Assembly: GCA_003249555.1 (NCBI GenBank)
Contig: QKIQ01000070.1
Coordinates: 1-57,141 of the forward strand
Length of the DNA: 57,141 nucleotides
Source: Clostridia bacterium
GTDB lineage: Bacteria; Bacillota; Clostridia; Christensenellales; SZUA-584
Reading direction: 5' to 3'
Under the pieces are notes generated by a model. It had not been told where the DNA came from. It saw nothing but the letters and a program-made list of their open reading frames with translations, and did not search any database. Made by a program: the position numbers and the translations under genes. This document shows positions 41,255 through 50,428 of the stretch, piece by piece. The number at the start of each line of letters is the position of its first letter. Within the stretch, counting starts at the first letter, position 1.

Positions 41255-42253
41255 GTGGCGGATTTTCCGAAACGCGCGCGAATACTATTAATATTGAAAT
41301 ATTTTCAGCAGCATACGGATGAATATCATCCCAAACAGCTCGGCGATATTATGGACTATCTGCATGAGCACGGCATTGAAGCTGAAAGAAAATCTCTTTA
41401 CGGCGACTTGAATCTGCTGCGGGATGTAGGTTTTGATATTATCAAAACGACGGACGGAAAAACAGCTTACTTTTTAGGACAGCGCCCTTTGGAGATGGCA
41501 GAGGCGCAGGTTTGCGCCAGCGCTGTGTCTGCCGCGCGTTTTATGACCGAAAAAAAATCGCGTGAACTCATAAGACATCTGGGTGATTTTTTCGGGGAGA
41601 CACAGTCGACAAGCTTTCGCCGCCGTTTGGAACTGGCAAGGACGCAAAAAACGCGCAACGAGGAGATTTACTACAATATCGACCGTATTGTGCATGCGCA
41701 GTCGCTCGGTAAGCAGATCACATTCCTCTATTTCGAATATATGCCGGATAAAACACAGCGTCTTAAAAGAAACGGGCAGCGTTATTGTGCCAGCCCCTAC
41801 TCGCTGATGTGGTTTGAGGACGCGTATTATCTTATTTGCAACATCGACAAGTATGACAATCTCTCGCATTTTCGGGTAGACAGAATGACGCGCGTGGAGC
41901 TAAGGCAGCAGGACCAGCGCAGTATCAGCGAGGTATCCGAATACAAAAACTACATAGATTTTGACGATTACCACAGAAGCGTTTTTTCCATGTTCGGCGG
42001 CGAACCGCTGAGCGTACGCATCCGTTTCAGAGATGAGCTTGCGACCGCCGTGTTCGATCGATTTGGGCTAGATGTGGCGGTATCGGATATTCGGGATGGT
42101 CATTTTACGGTATCTGTCAACGTGCGCGTGAGCCCGGGGTTCATATCATGGCTCACAATATTTGGGGACAAAGCCGAGGTGCTGTATCCTGAGAGCTTGC
42201 GAGTGGAAATCGCGGGCTGGATATGCGCGCTTAGCCGCGTTTATCATTGTTGA
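41255..42253 (+). CDS. WYL-domain transcriptional regulator
   Basis: A 332-residue protein starting at GTG behind AAGGGGGA. An N-terminal helix-turn-helix (ILLILKYFQQHTDEYHPKQLGDIMDYLHEHG) is followed by a WYL domain (about 135-215: ITFLYFEYM, RYCASPYSLMWFEDAYYLICN, FRVDRMTRVEL) and a WCX-type C-terminal domain. WYL proteins bind nucleic acid or nucleotide ligands and act as regulators. It is divergent from the YfcC-type carrier and might control it. Confidence 0.9.
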   Translation: MADFPKRARILLILKYFQQHTDEYHPKQLGDIMDYLHEHGIEAERKSLYGDLNLLRDVGFDIIKTTDGKTAYFLGQRPLEMAEAQVCASAVSAARFMTEKKSRELIRHLGDFFGETQSTSFRRRLELARTQKTRNEEIYYNIDRIVHAQSLGKQITFLYFEYMPDKTQRLKRNGQRYCASPYSLMWFEDAYYLICNIDKYDNLSHFRVDRMTRVELRQQDQRSISEVSEYKNYIDFDDYHRSVFSMFGGEPLSVRIRFRDELATAVFDRFGLDVAVSDIRDGHFTVSVNVRVSPGFISWLTIFGDKAEVLYPESLRVEIAGWICALSRVYHC

Positions 42254-42367
42254 AATCAAAAATATTTAATTAAAACCGCATTTTTGGTTTATAAATAGTA
42301 TGGTCTTATCGATATAAGATATTGGGCGTTTCATTAAGAAAAATAGAGATATAAGGAGTGTGCATTT

Positions 42368-44056
42368 ATGGATGAATCAAAGCAAGCACAATTGCCTGAT
42401 GAAGCAAATATGATGAGTAAAACGGGGGAGTTCGAGCAGGACTTAAAAAAGCCCGAGCCATCGCTTAACGCTTCGTATGAGGTCTGCTATACCGATGAAG
42501 GTGTATATCTTGAAATCACACGTGAACAGGGAGAAGGCGAGCCTCTGCGTCAGGAATGTGTGCTGTTTGATTTGTGCCGAAGAGGGATTGAAGGGCTTAA
42601 CGTTGATATTTTGCAGTTGAGTCTTCGTCGTAAGGATATCCGCATCCGCCTGGGAGGGCCGCAGATGCAAAAACCAGCGGATTCTGATGTGGTGGTTATC
42701 GTGACATCAAATGGCATGACAGCCGGTATGATGATGCTTCCTCCTATACAGACGGGCTCTGAAAAGACAGCCGAAGAAGTGCTTGAACGCATCAAAGCGG
42801 AATGCGAGATTACATTTGGGCTGGATGAGCAGATCGTCAGAAATACGATAGAGAATAAGGATTTCTACAAATACATAGAGATTGCGCATGGGAAACCCGC
42901 GCAAAAGGGGAAGGACGGAGAAGTCGTCTTTACGTTTAGCGCGGTGCGCAGCTATGCCCCCGAAATCCTGCCGGACGGAAGCGCGGATTATAAAAGCCTG
43001 AAGCTGTTTGAGCGAGTCTCTGAGGGTGACGTGGTAGCAACGGTTTTGCCTGCTGAGGATGGGATTGAAGGTATGACTGTGAAAGGCGTGAGTATCCCCG
43101 CGCAGCGCGGCAAAGAAAAGAAGCTGCCCAAAGGCAGGAATGTCAAGGCTTCGGAAGACGGCAAATCATTAATTGCGGAAAAAAGCGGCCGTGTCGATTT
43201 TATAAAAGGCCGGGTAGAGGTCTCAGATGTTTACAATGTACTGGATGATGTAGACATGGGCGTCGGCAATGTCGTATTTGATGGTGATGTGGTGATAGGC
43301 GGCAGCGTGATTTCGGGGCTTTCCATCGAGGCAACAGGAAACATCGAGGTGCGTGGCTATGTGGAAGGTGCCACGCTCAAAGCGGGCAAGGATATCGTGC
43401 TGCGAAACGGTATGCAGGGAATGAGCCACGGAAAGCTTGAAGCAGGAGGAAATGTGGTGGCGCGTTTTATTGAGCGGGCCACTATCACAGCACAGGGCAG
43501 CGTTTTTGCCGACTATATTGTTCACTGCCTTATCGTGGCGAGTGACTCTGTTGTACTCAAAGGAAAGTGGGGAAAGCTGCTTGGCGGCGTCATCCGGGCC
43601 GGTAAAGAAATCACAGCCAAAACAATTGGTTCTCCCGGAAACGACCAGACGCAGATCGAGCTTGGCATTTTGCCTGAAGAACGTGCGCGCTACACCAAAC
43701 TGGACGCGGAACGCGGACAGATTAAAGCACAGTTAAACCGCATACAGAACATCACGAGAATGCCGCCCTCAAACGATATAAGTCCCGACCGTCTTGCGAT
43801 GAGGCAAAAGCTCATTGAGGCGTCAGCGCAGCTTGAGGAACAATACGACACTATCGTGCGGGAGATGGAGGCGCTTAAAGAAGTTTTGGATACCAGCAGC
43901 GAAGCGCGTGTCAATGCCACGAAAGCCGTATACCCGAACGTGAGGATTCAGATTGATTCTGGGTTTCTTACCACAAAAACAATGATCGAATTCGCGACAT
44001 TTAGATGTGTGAATGGACAAATCATTTTTACGGCTTGTGAAAAAAGCGGACGATAA
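42368..44056 (+). CDS. FapA/DUF342-family protein
   Basis: The 562-residue protein has an N-terminal charged region, then the DUF342 block (about 160-470) with a beta-helix of short repeats (VVFDGDVVIGGSVISGLSIEATGNIEVRGYVEGATLKAGKDIVLRNG) and a C-terminal coiled-coil (about 440-510: LDAERGQIKAQLNRIQ). FapA-type proteins are linked to polar localisation, flagella or surface polymers, and the beta-helix resembles bactofilin. It lies next to the end of the pilus cluster in convergent orientation, so a shared role is only suggestive. Confidence 0.88.
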   Translation: MDESKQAQLPDEANMMSKTGEFEQDLKKPEPSLNASYEVCYTDEGVYLEITREQGEGEPLRQECVLFDLCRRGIEGLNVDILQLSLRRKDIRIRLGGPQMQKPADSDVVVIVTSNGMTAGMMMLPPIQTGSEKTAEEVLERIKAECEITFGLDEQIVRNTIENKDFYKYIEIAHGKPAQKGKDGEVVFTFSAVRSYAPEILPDGSADYKSLKLFERVSEGDVVATVLPAEDGIEGMTVKGVSIPAQRGKEKKLPKGRNVKASEDGKSLIAEKSGRVDFIKGRVEVSDVYNVLDDVDMGVGNVVFDGDVVIGGSVISGLSIEATGNIEVRGYVEGATLKAGKDIVLRNGMQGMSHGKLEAGGNVVARFIERATITAQGSVFADYIVHCLIVASDSVVLKGKWGKLLGGVIRAGKEITAKTIGSPGNDQTQIELGILPEERARYTKLDAERGQIKAQLNRIQNITRMPPSNDISPDRLAMRQKLIEASAQLEEQYDTIVREMEALKEVLDTSSEARVNATKAVYPNVRIQIDSGFLTTKTMIEFATFRCVNGQIIFTACEKSGR

Positions 44057-44076
44057 GAATAACATTATACAGATAT

Positions 44077-44117
44077 AATAATGCCCCGTAAAGCTTGTGG
44101 TCTTGCGGGGCATTATT
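44077..44117. terminator. Bidirectional terminator between the FapA-like gene and pilO
   Basis: Twelve bases at 44077-44088 (AATAATGCCCCG) pair with 44106-44117 around a 17-base loop. The flanks are A/T-rich on both sides, fitting termination of both convergent units. Confidence 0.75.
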
Positions 44118-44136
44118 TTGCACTTTGAAACGATCT

Positions 44137-44799
44137 TTATTGAAAAACATCGCCGCCAAAATCATGAGCGCTGTCGAACGGATATACGGTGTCTGAGGGG
44201 ATATCGCCTGTCATACAGAAAAACTCAAGGTTCAGCGTCACATCAAGCTTATCGCTGGGTTTGGTGGTCGTGGAGGATACGGTTTCCCCGTCTTCATTCG
44301 TCTCCGTGGTGGTTACTTCTTCCTCCGATCCCAGCTGGGCGATGAGACCGGTCACCTTCACGAAATATTCGCCTTCTGCCAGTGCTGAAAGCACTTTTTT
44401 AAGCCCGTCGTAGCTGCTTTGCATGGTCACGGTGGCGGGGCAGGCAACCAACAGTCCCGTTTGCTTTGTTTCGCCAAACGAAAAGGTTAGCTTTTGGGCG
44501 TGTTCTTTCACAGTTTTTTCAAGATAGACAAGGATGGCTGGTTGGTCGTAGCCTTGGGTAATGCCTTCGCTCAGCGTTGCAATCTGCTGCTCGTTATCTG
44601 TCAGGTTTTTAAGCAACTCGGTATTCTTTAGCTGCTGCTGCGATTTGTTATAGAGCGCGATTTGGTTAGCTTCATTTTTTGCCTCGAGCACTTTCATTTC
44701 CTCAACATAGGGGCTTAAGAAAAACAGCCAGTAAGCGCACAACGCAATGAGTACAAGCAGTATCAGCACAAGGTTTTTTTCACGCTTCGTCATCGTCAT
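44137..44799 (-). CDS. pilO: Type IV pilus inner-membrane platform protein PilO-like
   Basis: The 220-residue protein begins MTMTKREKNLVLILLVLIALCAYWLFFLSPYVEEM: a short cytoplasmic end, one membrane segment, a coiled coil (about 33-80), and a ferredoxin-like domain (about 90-215). This is the PilO topology. With PilM and PilN it forms the alignment platform of the pilus motor. Last gene of the cluster; overlaps pilN by four bases and is followed by a terminator. Confidence 0.8.
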   Translation of the reverse strand: MTMTKREKNLVLILLVLIALCAYWLFFLSPYVEEMKVLEAKNEANQIALYNKSQQQLKNTELLKNLTDNEQQIATLSEGITQGYDQPAILVYLEKTVKEHAQKLTFSFGETKQTGLLVACPATVTMQSSYDGLKKVLSALAEGEYFVKVTGLIAQLGSEEEVTTTETNEDGETVSSTTTKPSDKLDVTLNLEFFCMTGDIPSDTVYPFDSAHDFGGDVFQ

Positions 44800-45419
44800 G
44801 ATGTCACCTCCCCGGTATTGTCTGCCGTGTCATCGCTGCTTTCATTATCGTCTTCACTGCCCGCTTCCGCCAGCGCTTCACCGCTTAGCGACACTGGCAG
44901 CGCGGCTGTCAATGTAAACATGGTGTCTTTACTTTCTTCTGATACCGCGCTCGTGACGACAAATACGCTGCTGAAAAAGCCGGATTTCCGTAAGTGCAGA
45001 CTTAGCGTCGCCACTTCGACATCCCCGGGGGCTTTGCCTATGATCTGCAGTTGGTTTCCTGCCATCGACATATATGTGATCTGAGCCTTGGTCGGCAGCG
45101 CGTTTTCTATATCTTCTAGGTATGCGAGTATATCCGAGCGCGATTCATGCAGCAGCGTGAGCTCATCAAGCTGCTGGGTGAGAAGAGTGTTGTTTTCCGT
45201 GTTAAGAAGCAGGTCTTCCTCTGTGAAATCGATCATTTGCAGCTGTTGTTCGGATTCTTGAAGCGATGCTTGTGCGCTTTCGCGGCTGCTCATGGGCAAC
45301 AGTATGCCAAGCACCAAAAAAGCAGCGATTAAGGCCATTCCAATAAACACACCTGCAAATATCTTCTTCGTATTCTTTGAGTCCTTCCTTTTTATAAACA
45401 GGTTGATATCGTTTTTCAT
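44796..45419 (-). CDS. pilN: Type IV pilus assembly protein PilN-like
   Basis: The short cytoplasmic N-terminus MKNDINLFIKRKDSKNTKK contains the INLF motif by which PilN docks on PilM, followed by a membrane segment (about 23-45), a coiled coil and a small domain. The C-terminus is an acidic, low-complexity tail (about 180-207, many Glu, Asp, Ser). It overlaps pilM and pilO by four bases each, so the three are translationally coupled. Confidence 0.85.
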   Translation of the reverse strand: MKNDINLFIKRKDSKNTKKIFAGVFIGMALIAAFLVLGILLPMSSRESAQASLQESEQQLQMIDFTEEDLLLNTENNTLLTQQLDELTLLHESRSDILAYLEDIENALPTKAQITYMSMAGNQLQIIGKAPGDVEVATLSLHLRKSGFFSSVFVVTSAVSEESKDTMFTLTAALPVSLSGEALAEAGSEDDNESSDDTADNTGEVTS

Positions 45420-46453
45420 GGCATTTCCTCTCTTAACGTGGCAGCGTATGCGTTAAGCAAAAACGCAAAGCCGGGGTTATCCGCATTGTCTGAGGGAATC
45501 AAGCTTGCGGCGGGGAAGACAGGAATATTAAGATGCTGTCGTATATATACGTTTAGCCCCGGCAGCAATGCACCGCCGCCCGAGGTATAGATGGCACGAA
45601 TGGGACGTTTTGTGCGATTGCGGTAATAATCGAGCACGCGGTTAATTTCCTGAAGCAACGAATCCACCTCATAAATGACAGCGGCCTTAAGAGTGGCGTT
45701 TTTATGCGGCGAGGTAAGGTAATCGGTTTCTCGTTTTAAAAGCTCGGACGAAAGCACATCTCGGCAGGTCTCTTTAGCGATGGCTTCAGTTAAGCTTTGA
45801 CCCGAGCGCCTTAACAGATTGCTTGCATAAAAGCTGCCGTTGTCATAAAGACTGACGTGCGTGTGGCGCGTGCCAAAGTCCAGCATGCAGATGCCGCCGT
45901 CCAGAGAGAAATTTTTGTTTCTCTGATGATAAAACTTCAGCAGCTTTTCACACGCGTTTTCGCAGGTATCCACCACGTTGAGCTTAAGTCCTGCGGATTT
46001 GAACGTCTTCTTGTATTTGCCCAAAATGCGCTGGTGAACACAGGTGACAATGACCGTATACATTTTGATGCCATCTTCTTCGGTTGTTCCCGCGATTTTA
46101 TAGTCGATGAAGTATTTGTCCGGCTCCACCGGCAGATACCCGGCGATTTCATGCAGCACGTTTTGATACAGCTGTTCTTCGTCCAGTATCGGAAGCGTAA
46201 AATGACGGATAATGATGTCGTTGCCGCTGACCACGAGGCTGCACTTGCTGCTGCCGAGCTTTGCGAGCCGGCGCGCTTTTTTCAGCGACTGGACGAGCGC
46301 GTCTTCATAGACGATGGTGAGGTCGTCCATACAGCCGTCCGGCATTTTGTGCACGGCGAATTTGACGATTCTGCCGTCTGCCGAGGTCTGCACGATCTTC
46401 AAATTGGAGTGGCCGATATCCACGGATACCGCCGCAGTTTGTACGATGGGCAT
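45416..46453 (-). CDS. pilM: Type IV pilus assembly ATPase-fold protein PilM
   Basis: An actin-like fold of 345 residues: phosphate-1 motif AVSVDIGHSNLKIVQ at the start, GGICMLDFGTRHTHVSLY in the middle and AIYTSGGGALLPGLNVYIRQ near the end. PilM is the cytoplasmic partner of PilN. AAGGAGG lies just before the ATG. It begins eleven bases after the stop of the interrupted PilX-like gene. Confidence 0.9.
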   Translation of the reverse strand: MPIVQTAAVSVDIGHSNLKIVQTSADGRIVKFAVHKMPDGCMDDLTIVYEDALVQSLKKARRLAKLGSSKCSLVVSGNDIIIRHFTLPILDEEQLYQNVLHEIAGYLPVEPDKYFIDYKIAGTTEEDGIKMYTVIVTCVHQRILGKYKKTFKSAGLKLNVVDTCENACEKLLKFYHQRNKNFSLDGGICMLDFGTRHTHVSLYDNGSFYASNLLRRSGQSLTEAIAKETCRDVLSSELLKRETDYLTSPHKNATLKAAVIYEVDSLLQEINRVLDYYRNRTKRPIRAIYTSGGGALLPGLNVYIRQHLNIPVFPAASLIPSDNADNPGFAFLLNAYAATLREEMP

Positions 46454-46463
46454 ATCTGCCTCC

Positions 46464-46814
46464 TTAGTTTGTACGGCCCGCTGCCGTAATGCTTTGTCCT
46501 TGAATCACATCGGAAGTGGGGACTGTGCCGCTTCCGATGCTCCCAAAAAAGAAACTGTTTAGAGAATCGGATTTTATCGCGTTTACTAAATCCTGCGAAT
46601 AAGTGACAGACATGCTATTGCCTTTTGTATAGTAGATATCATTCAACGCCATTAGTACACCTGTCATAGAAGAATTACCTTTAATCACAATATCTCCAGC
46701 AGAAAAAATCACACCTTTGGTATCGAAGTGGCCGATACTTAGATCTGCTGATGTATAGAAAAGGCCACCGCTGCTACTGACATGAGAAATATCCATTGCT
46801 CCTGTTGAAAACAC
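46464..46814 (-). pseudogene. 3' part of the interrupted PilX-like gene
   Basis: This frame of 116 codons is in the same reading frame as the gene upstream and is separated from it only by a TGA (46869-46871) and 18 sense codons. It continues the same 17-18-residue beta repeat (GAMDISHVSSSGGLFYT, GDIVIKGNSSMTGVLMALN) and ends with a non-repeat tail. The GTG at 46814 lacks a clear ribosome binding site, so independent translation is doubtful. Either the gene is broken or the TGA is read through. Confidence 0.7.
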
Positions 46815-46868
46815 GCTTCCATTTATTGTCGCATTATTGATATAGAGAGCGTTATTGCTAATAATCAG

Positions 46869-47924
46869 TCAATGATATACTCCGTGGCTTAAGGTCATTA
46901 TACCGCCGCAAATAATATTTCCGTAGAAGTTGCCGTTACTGATTGATACATTGCCGCGGCAGTATATATCACCGTAAAAATCGCCGTTTTTTGCTTCGAA
47001 ATTGCCGTCACAGTATAAATCCGCATAAAAGCTGCCGTTAGATGCTGTGATATTACCTCCGCTATGAATAACGCCATCTGGAACGGTACAATTAGAAATA
47101 ATAAGGTTAGAGCCCGTCGTAGATATGATTCCCACCGGTTCTTGAGGAACATTAGACCAGTTTATAGAAAAATTGCTTGTGTTGATGAATAAATCAACGT
47201 CACTGATTATTGGATCTGCGTACCCCGGATAGGAAAGAGTGTCTTCAAGGGGGCCAATCGCTGTCTCATGTAAATATTTTAGGGTAGCACCGTTATTAAG
47301 CGTTAAGTTATCCTTTTTATTTGAATTATCAATGAAAGAATTGACAACCACATCATGGCCGCTTACAGTCATTTTGCTTTTTGTATCCAAATTTAGCGTG
47401 CCGCCTGAGAACACAGCCAATTCAGGTATCGTTAAGCCGCCGCCGCTCCGCAAATCGATGCGCAGCACATTGACGCTGCCGTTTACGACGTATTTTGTGC
47501 CGTCTGCTGCGGTCGCTTCACACGAGATGAGAATGTCGCCTGTGTTGGTTTCTCCATCAAAATTGCCCGCGCCGAATGTGGTGATCGTGTTCATGTTTTG
47601 TATATCAGGCTCTGCAAAGCTTGCGGATGAATTGGATGCGATGCCCGAAAAAAAGCCCTCGTAAAGAGAAGTGTAATCGCTGCCGCTCGCATCACTCATC
47701 TGCGCATAGTATTTAACGACTTCGGTTTTTACATGCTCGATGGCGCTGTTGATGCCCGCTTCCGCCGCGTAGTAGGTATCGTTGGTGGTGGCATCCGCTG
47801 TGTTGGTGGTGAGCGTGCCCAAAGACAGCGTGATCACGGCCATGCCCAGCACAAGCAATAGCGTAACGGTGACAAGAACCATGATGATAGCCGAGCCGCG
47901 TTTGTTATTCACATGCATTAACAT
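46869..47924 (-). CDS. PilX-like pilus protein with beta-repeat domain, ends at premature TGA
   Basis: ATG at 47924 is preferred to GTG 47933, whose codon overlaps the AAAGGCGG binding site. The N-terminus NNKRGSAIIMVLVTVTLLLVLGMAVITLSLG is the hydrophobic segment of PilX-type minor pilus proteins, followed by YYAAEAGINSAIEHVK. From about residue 150 there is a parallel beta-helix-like repeat: GNFEAKNGDFYGDIYCR, GNVSISNGNFYGNIICG, with a period of 17-18. The frame stops at TGA just where a repeat glycine is expected, and the same frame goes on downstream. The full product would have about 485 residues. Confidence 0.75.
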   Translation of the reverse strand: MLMHVNNKRGSAIIMVLVTVTLLLVLGMAVITLSLGTLTTNTADATTNDTYYAAEAGINSAIEHVKTEVVKYYAQMSDASGSDYTSLYEGFFSGIASNSSASFAEPDIQNMNTITTFGAGNFDGETNTGDILISCEATAADGTKYVVNGSVNVLRIDLRSGGGLTIPELAVFSGGTLNLDTKSKMTVSGHDVVVNSFIDNSNKKDNLTLNNGATLKYLHETAIGPLEDTLSYPGYADPIISDVDLFINTSNFSINWSNVPQEPVGIISTTGSNLIISNCTVPDGVIHSGGNITASNGSFYADLYCDGNFEAKNGDFYGDIYCRGNVSISNGNFYGNIICGGIMTLSHGVYH

Positions 47925-47947
47925 GGGGTTCACCGCCTTTCTTCAAG

Positions 47948-48355
47948 CTATTGTTTCAGCGACAGCGAGGTCTCAAGCGCTTTTCCCGCTGTGCTTTCAA
48001 TCCGTATGTCCAATATCTCATCGTTGATGGTGACGGTAAATGACGAAATACCGCTGGCAATCACGCCGTCGTTGCGCAGAATCTGCTGACCGCTGCGCCG
48101 GTAAACGGAATCACCCACCGTCAGCACGTTGTTCGCGCAGGAAGTGCCCGTAGGGGTCAGTCGCACCTTGTTGGTGATATCCGATAACACAAGACGCATA
48201 TTCGCCTGTTCGTCCGCCGATTCGCTTTCGGCGGTGTAAAGAGACAGCCCCTGCCCGAAAAAGGTGTACATCAGCGAAGCCGCCACCGCAATGAGTGCGA
48301 CGACCACAAGCAGTTCGACCAATGTAAAACCTTTGCGGCATCTCAGCTTTCTCAT
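47948..48355 (-). CDS. Type IV prepilin-like minor pilin
   Basis: The class III signal MRKLRCRKG-FTLVELLVVVAL shows the prepilin peptidase site after Gly9 and the conserved Glu at position +5. The mature protein has about 126 residues with a hydrophobic first helix and then a small globular domain. It resembles PilW/GspJ-type minor pilins that help start pilus assembly. It is placed six bases after another prepilin gene. Confidence 0.85.
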   Translation of the reverse strand: MRKLRCRKGFTLVELLVVVALIAVAASLMYTFFGQGLSLYTAESESADEQANMRLVLSDITNKVRLTPTGTSCANNVLTVGDSVYRRSGQQILRNDGVIASGISSFTVTINDEILDIRIESTAGKALETSLSLKQ

Positions 48356-48360
48356 TCTAC

Positions 48361-49068
48361 TCAGTTCCTTATATTGATATATGCTTCCGACTGCGCCACA
48401 GGCTCGGAAGCCCCCGTTGTGTCATAAACGTTGGTTGTGACATGCACAAGCGATGTGCTGCCGCCGAACATGTCGGGATATTTGTCGCCCTCGCCCGAGA
48501 CGATATTGATGTTTCCCTCGTTGCCGCTTGTGCAGTAAACCACGGCCTTGCATCCGCTCAGTGAGAGGTTGGGGGAGACGCTGCTAAGATGCACCGCGTT
48601 GACGATGACCGTGCAGCTTGACGCGTTTGCGGCTCCTGTAAGTGAGGTGCCGTCACAGGTAAGGGTGCATTGGCTGCCCGAGACGCTGACTGAGATATTG
48701 GAAGGAACAGAGGCGAACAGCCGCCATTTCCCGTCCGGCAGCACCGCAAGCATCCTGCCGCTTTCCAGCACAACCAGATGAACGAGGGCACCACCGTTCG
48801 TGCTGTGCGGCGTGATTGTCGCAGACAGGTAATAGCCGCCCTGTTCCTGCTTGTTGGGTAAATCGTTCAAAGCCTCGGCATATGTTGCGGTGTCCAACTT
48901 TTCGATATACTGCTGTGAAATGTAGTTGGCATTTAAAACGTTGCGCGCCGCCGTGTCCACCTTAAAAGATTGCACATAAACGGTAAGCAACGGCAAAGAG
49001 ACAGCCGCGAATATGGCAATAGCGAGAATAACTTCGACCAGTGTAAACGCTTTTTTATTTCGTTTCAT
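48361..49068 (-). CDS. Type IV prepilin-like minor pilin, large
   Basis: The leader MKRNKKA-FTLVEVILAIAIF has the F-T-L-V-E block; the residue before the cleavage point is Ala where Gly is usual, which some minor pilins tolerate. The mature part of about 228 residues is Ser/Thr/Gly-rich and larger than a typical minor pilin. It overlaps the prepilin peptidase gene by four bases. Confidence 0.82.
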   Translation of the reverse strand: MKRNKKAFTLVEVILAIAIFAAVSLPLLTVYVQSFKVDTAARNVLNANYISQQYIEKLDTATYAEALNDLPNKQEQGGYYLSATITPHSTNGGALVHLVVLESGRMLAVLPDGKWRLFASVPSNISVSVSGSQCTLTCDGTSLTGAANASSCTVIVNAVHLSSVSPNLSLSGCKAVVYCTSGNEGNINIVSGEGDKYPDMFGGSTSLVHVTTNVYDTTGASEPVAQSEAYINIRN

Positions 49069-49847
49069 AGCATCAACCCCAGATACCAGTCGATCAGCGC
49101 GTCTCCGAAAAACACGCTTAATACCACGCCGAGAGACAAAAACGGTCCAAAGGGGATTTCGTCACCGCGCTTTTTACGCCCAACAGCCATGAGCACCACG
49201 CTGATGATTGCGCCCGATATAATGCCGATCAAGTACGCGGGAATGACGAGCTTCCAGCCGATGATGAATCCGCAGAACGCCATAAGCTTTATGTCACCGC
49301 CACCCATTGCGTCTCTTTTAAGCAAAAACGCGGCGATGAAAGCAATCAGCAGCAGCGGCAGCCCGCCTGCGAAAAAGCCAATGACGTAGCTCGGCCAGCT
49401 GCTAAGCAGCCCGGTGAACACTGTGACAATCAGTTGTATCGCGCCCACGGTCAGCCCTGCGATGATAAGGCCATTGGGTATTTCCATCGTCTTTAAATCA
49501 ATCGCGGAAATCACAATAAGCAGGCTGAAAAGAGCCATATAGATAAGCAGCTGCCATTCAAGGCCGAACCGCAGATAAAGCAGCAGATACAGCGCGCCCG
49601 TAAACGCTTCGATGATGGGGTAAATCAGAGATATTTTGACCTTGCAGCGGCGGCATTTGCCGCGCAGCACAAGATAACTCAATAAAGGAATAAGGTCAAC
49701 AGGAGTGAGCTTCGCGCCGCACGAGGGACAAGCAGACGCGCCCGATACAATGGAACGCGAATCAGGCAGCCTTATGATGCATACATTAAGAAAGCTGCCG
49801 ATGATTGCACCAAATATGAATATAATGACACCTATTGCTGCATCCAT
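49065..49847 (-). CDS. pilD: Prepilin peptidase / N-methyltransferase PilD
   Basis: The 260-residue polytopic protein has the four-cysteine zinc motif CPSC (about residue 40) and CRRC (about 64) and the two catalytic aspartates in AIDLKTMEIPN and MGGGDIKLMAF. It cuts the leader of prepilins and methylates the new N-terminal residue in the membrane. The methyltransferase part GSFLNVCIIRLP is also typical. Confidence 0.95.
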   Translation of the reverse strand: MDAAIGVIIFIFGAIIGSFLNVCIIRLPDSRSIVSGASACPSCGAKLTPVDLIPLLSYLVLRGKCRRCKVKISLIYPIIEAFTGALYLLLYLRFGLEWQLLIYMALFSLLIVISAIDLKTMEIPNGLIIAGLTVGAIQLIVTVFTGLLSSWPSYVIGFFAGGLPLLLIAFIAAFLLKRDAMGGGDIKLMAFCGFIIGWKLVIPAYLIGIISGAIISVVLMAVGRKKRGDEIPFGPFLSLGVVLSVFFGDALIDWYLGLML

Positions 49848-49937
49848 GTTTTTAACCCTTGCATAACGTCCTTTATTTTATATAACAACCAACGGTATCG
49901 TTCAAACAAATTCGGCAAATAATGAAGGCTTTTGTGT

Positions 49938-49974
49938 AAAAAAGAGCGAAACGCATCCGTGCGATTCGCTCTTT
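49938..49974 (-). terminator. Terminator after the major pilin gene
   Basis: Read leftward, AAAGAGCGAA pairs with TTCGCTCTTT (ten bases each) and is followed by further T. It lies 20-57 bases after the pilin stop and may raise pilin over the genes behind it. Confidence 0.75.
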
Positions 49975-49994
49975 AAGGGGTATTTACTTGTTTA

Positions 49995-50330
49995 TCAGTC
50001 GGTACTGACAGTCGCGATGCCATTGGCTATCGTTATTCTGTCAAGTGTAGCAGACAAGTCAGCTGGCAAACCGGCTGGTAAAAGATTGTTACCCACAGTT
50101 GCATAATCATCAGGGTCGGCAATTTGACTATCCGGATTCAGCGCGTTATAGGCGTTGATGGCTGTAGCAATGCTTCTTGCATTAGCAATTTCGACCGCTT
50201 TGTCCGCTTCGTTTGTGATGCCTGCAAAAGTCGGTATGGCAATAGCTGCCAGTATCGCGATAATTGCAAAAACCACAATGAGTTCAATCAGTGTAAAGCC
50301 TTTTTTATTTTTACGTAATAATCTTAACAT
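49995..50330 (-). CDS. pilA: Major type IV pilin
   Basis: The signal MLRLLRKNKKG-FTLIELIVVFAIIAILAAIAIP is a perfect class III leader (Gly-1, Phe+1, Glu+5). The mature protein of 100 residues is small, with one long helix and a short globular part, and has no cysteine pair. AGGGGAG is seven bases before the ATG. The following terminator suggests strong separate expression. It is the most likely main pilus subunit. Confidence 0.92.
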   Translation of the reverse strand: MLRLLRKNKKGFTLIELIVVFAIIAILAAIAIPTFAGITNEADKAVEIANARSIATAINAYNALNPDSQIADPDDYATVGNNLLPAGLPADLSATLDRITIANGIATVSTD

Positions 50331-50428
50331 TGTTAATCTCCCCTTTCATAATGAATCCCTGCAATGCTACTCTTATAATAAACAGGAATTCTCAGCTTGA
50401 AACATACCGAAGAACTTGCCAAAAAATA

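Noticed and set aside
46869-46871. Selenocysteine or a changed genetic code at the TGA in the PilX-like gene
   Set aside because: Many genes here end in TGA, no SECIS-type hairpin is evident right after it, and the aligned residue in the repeat is glycine, not cysteine.
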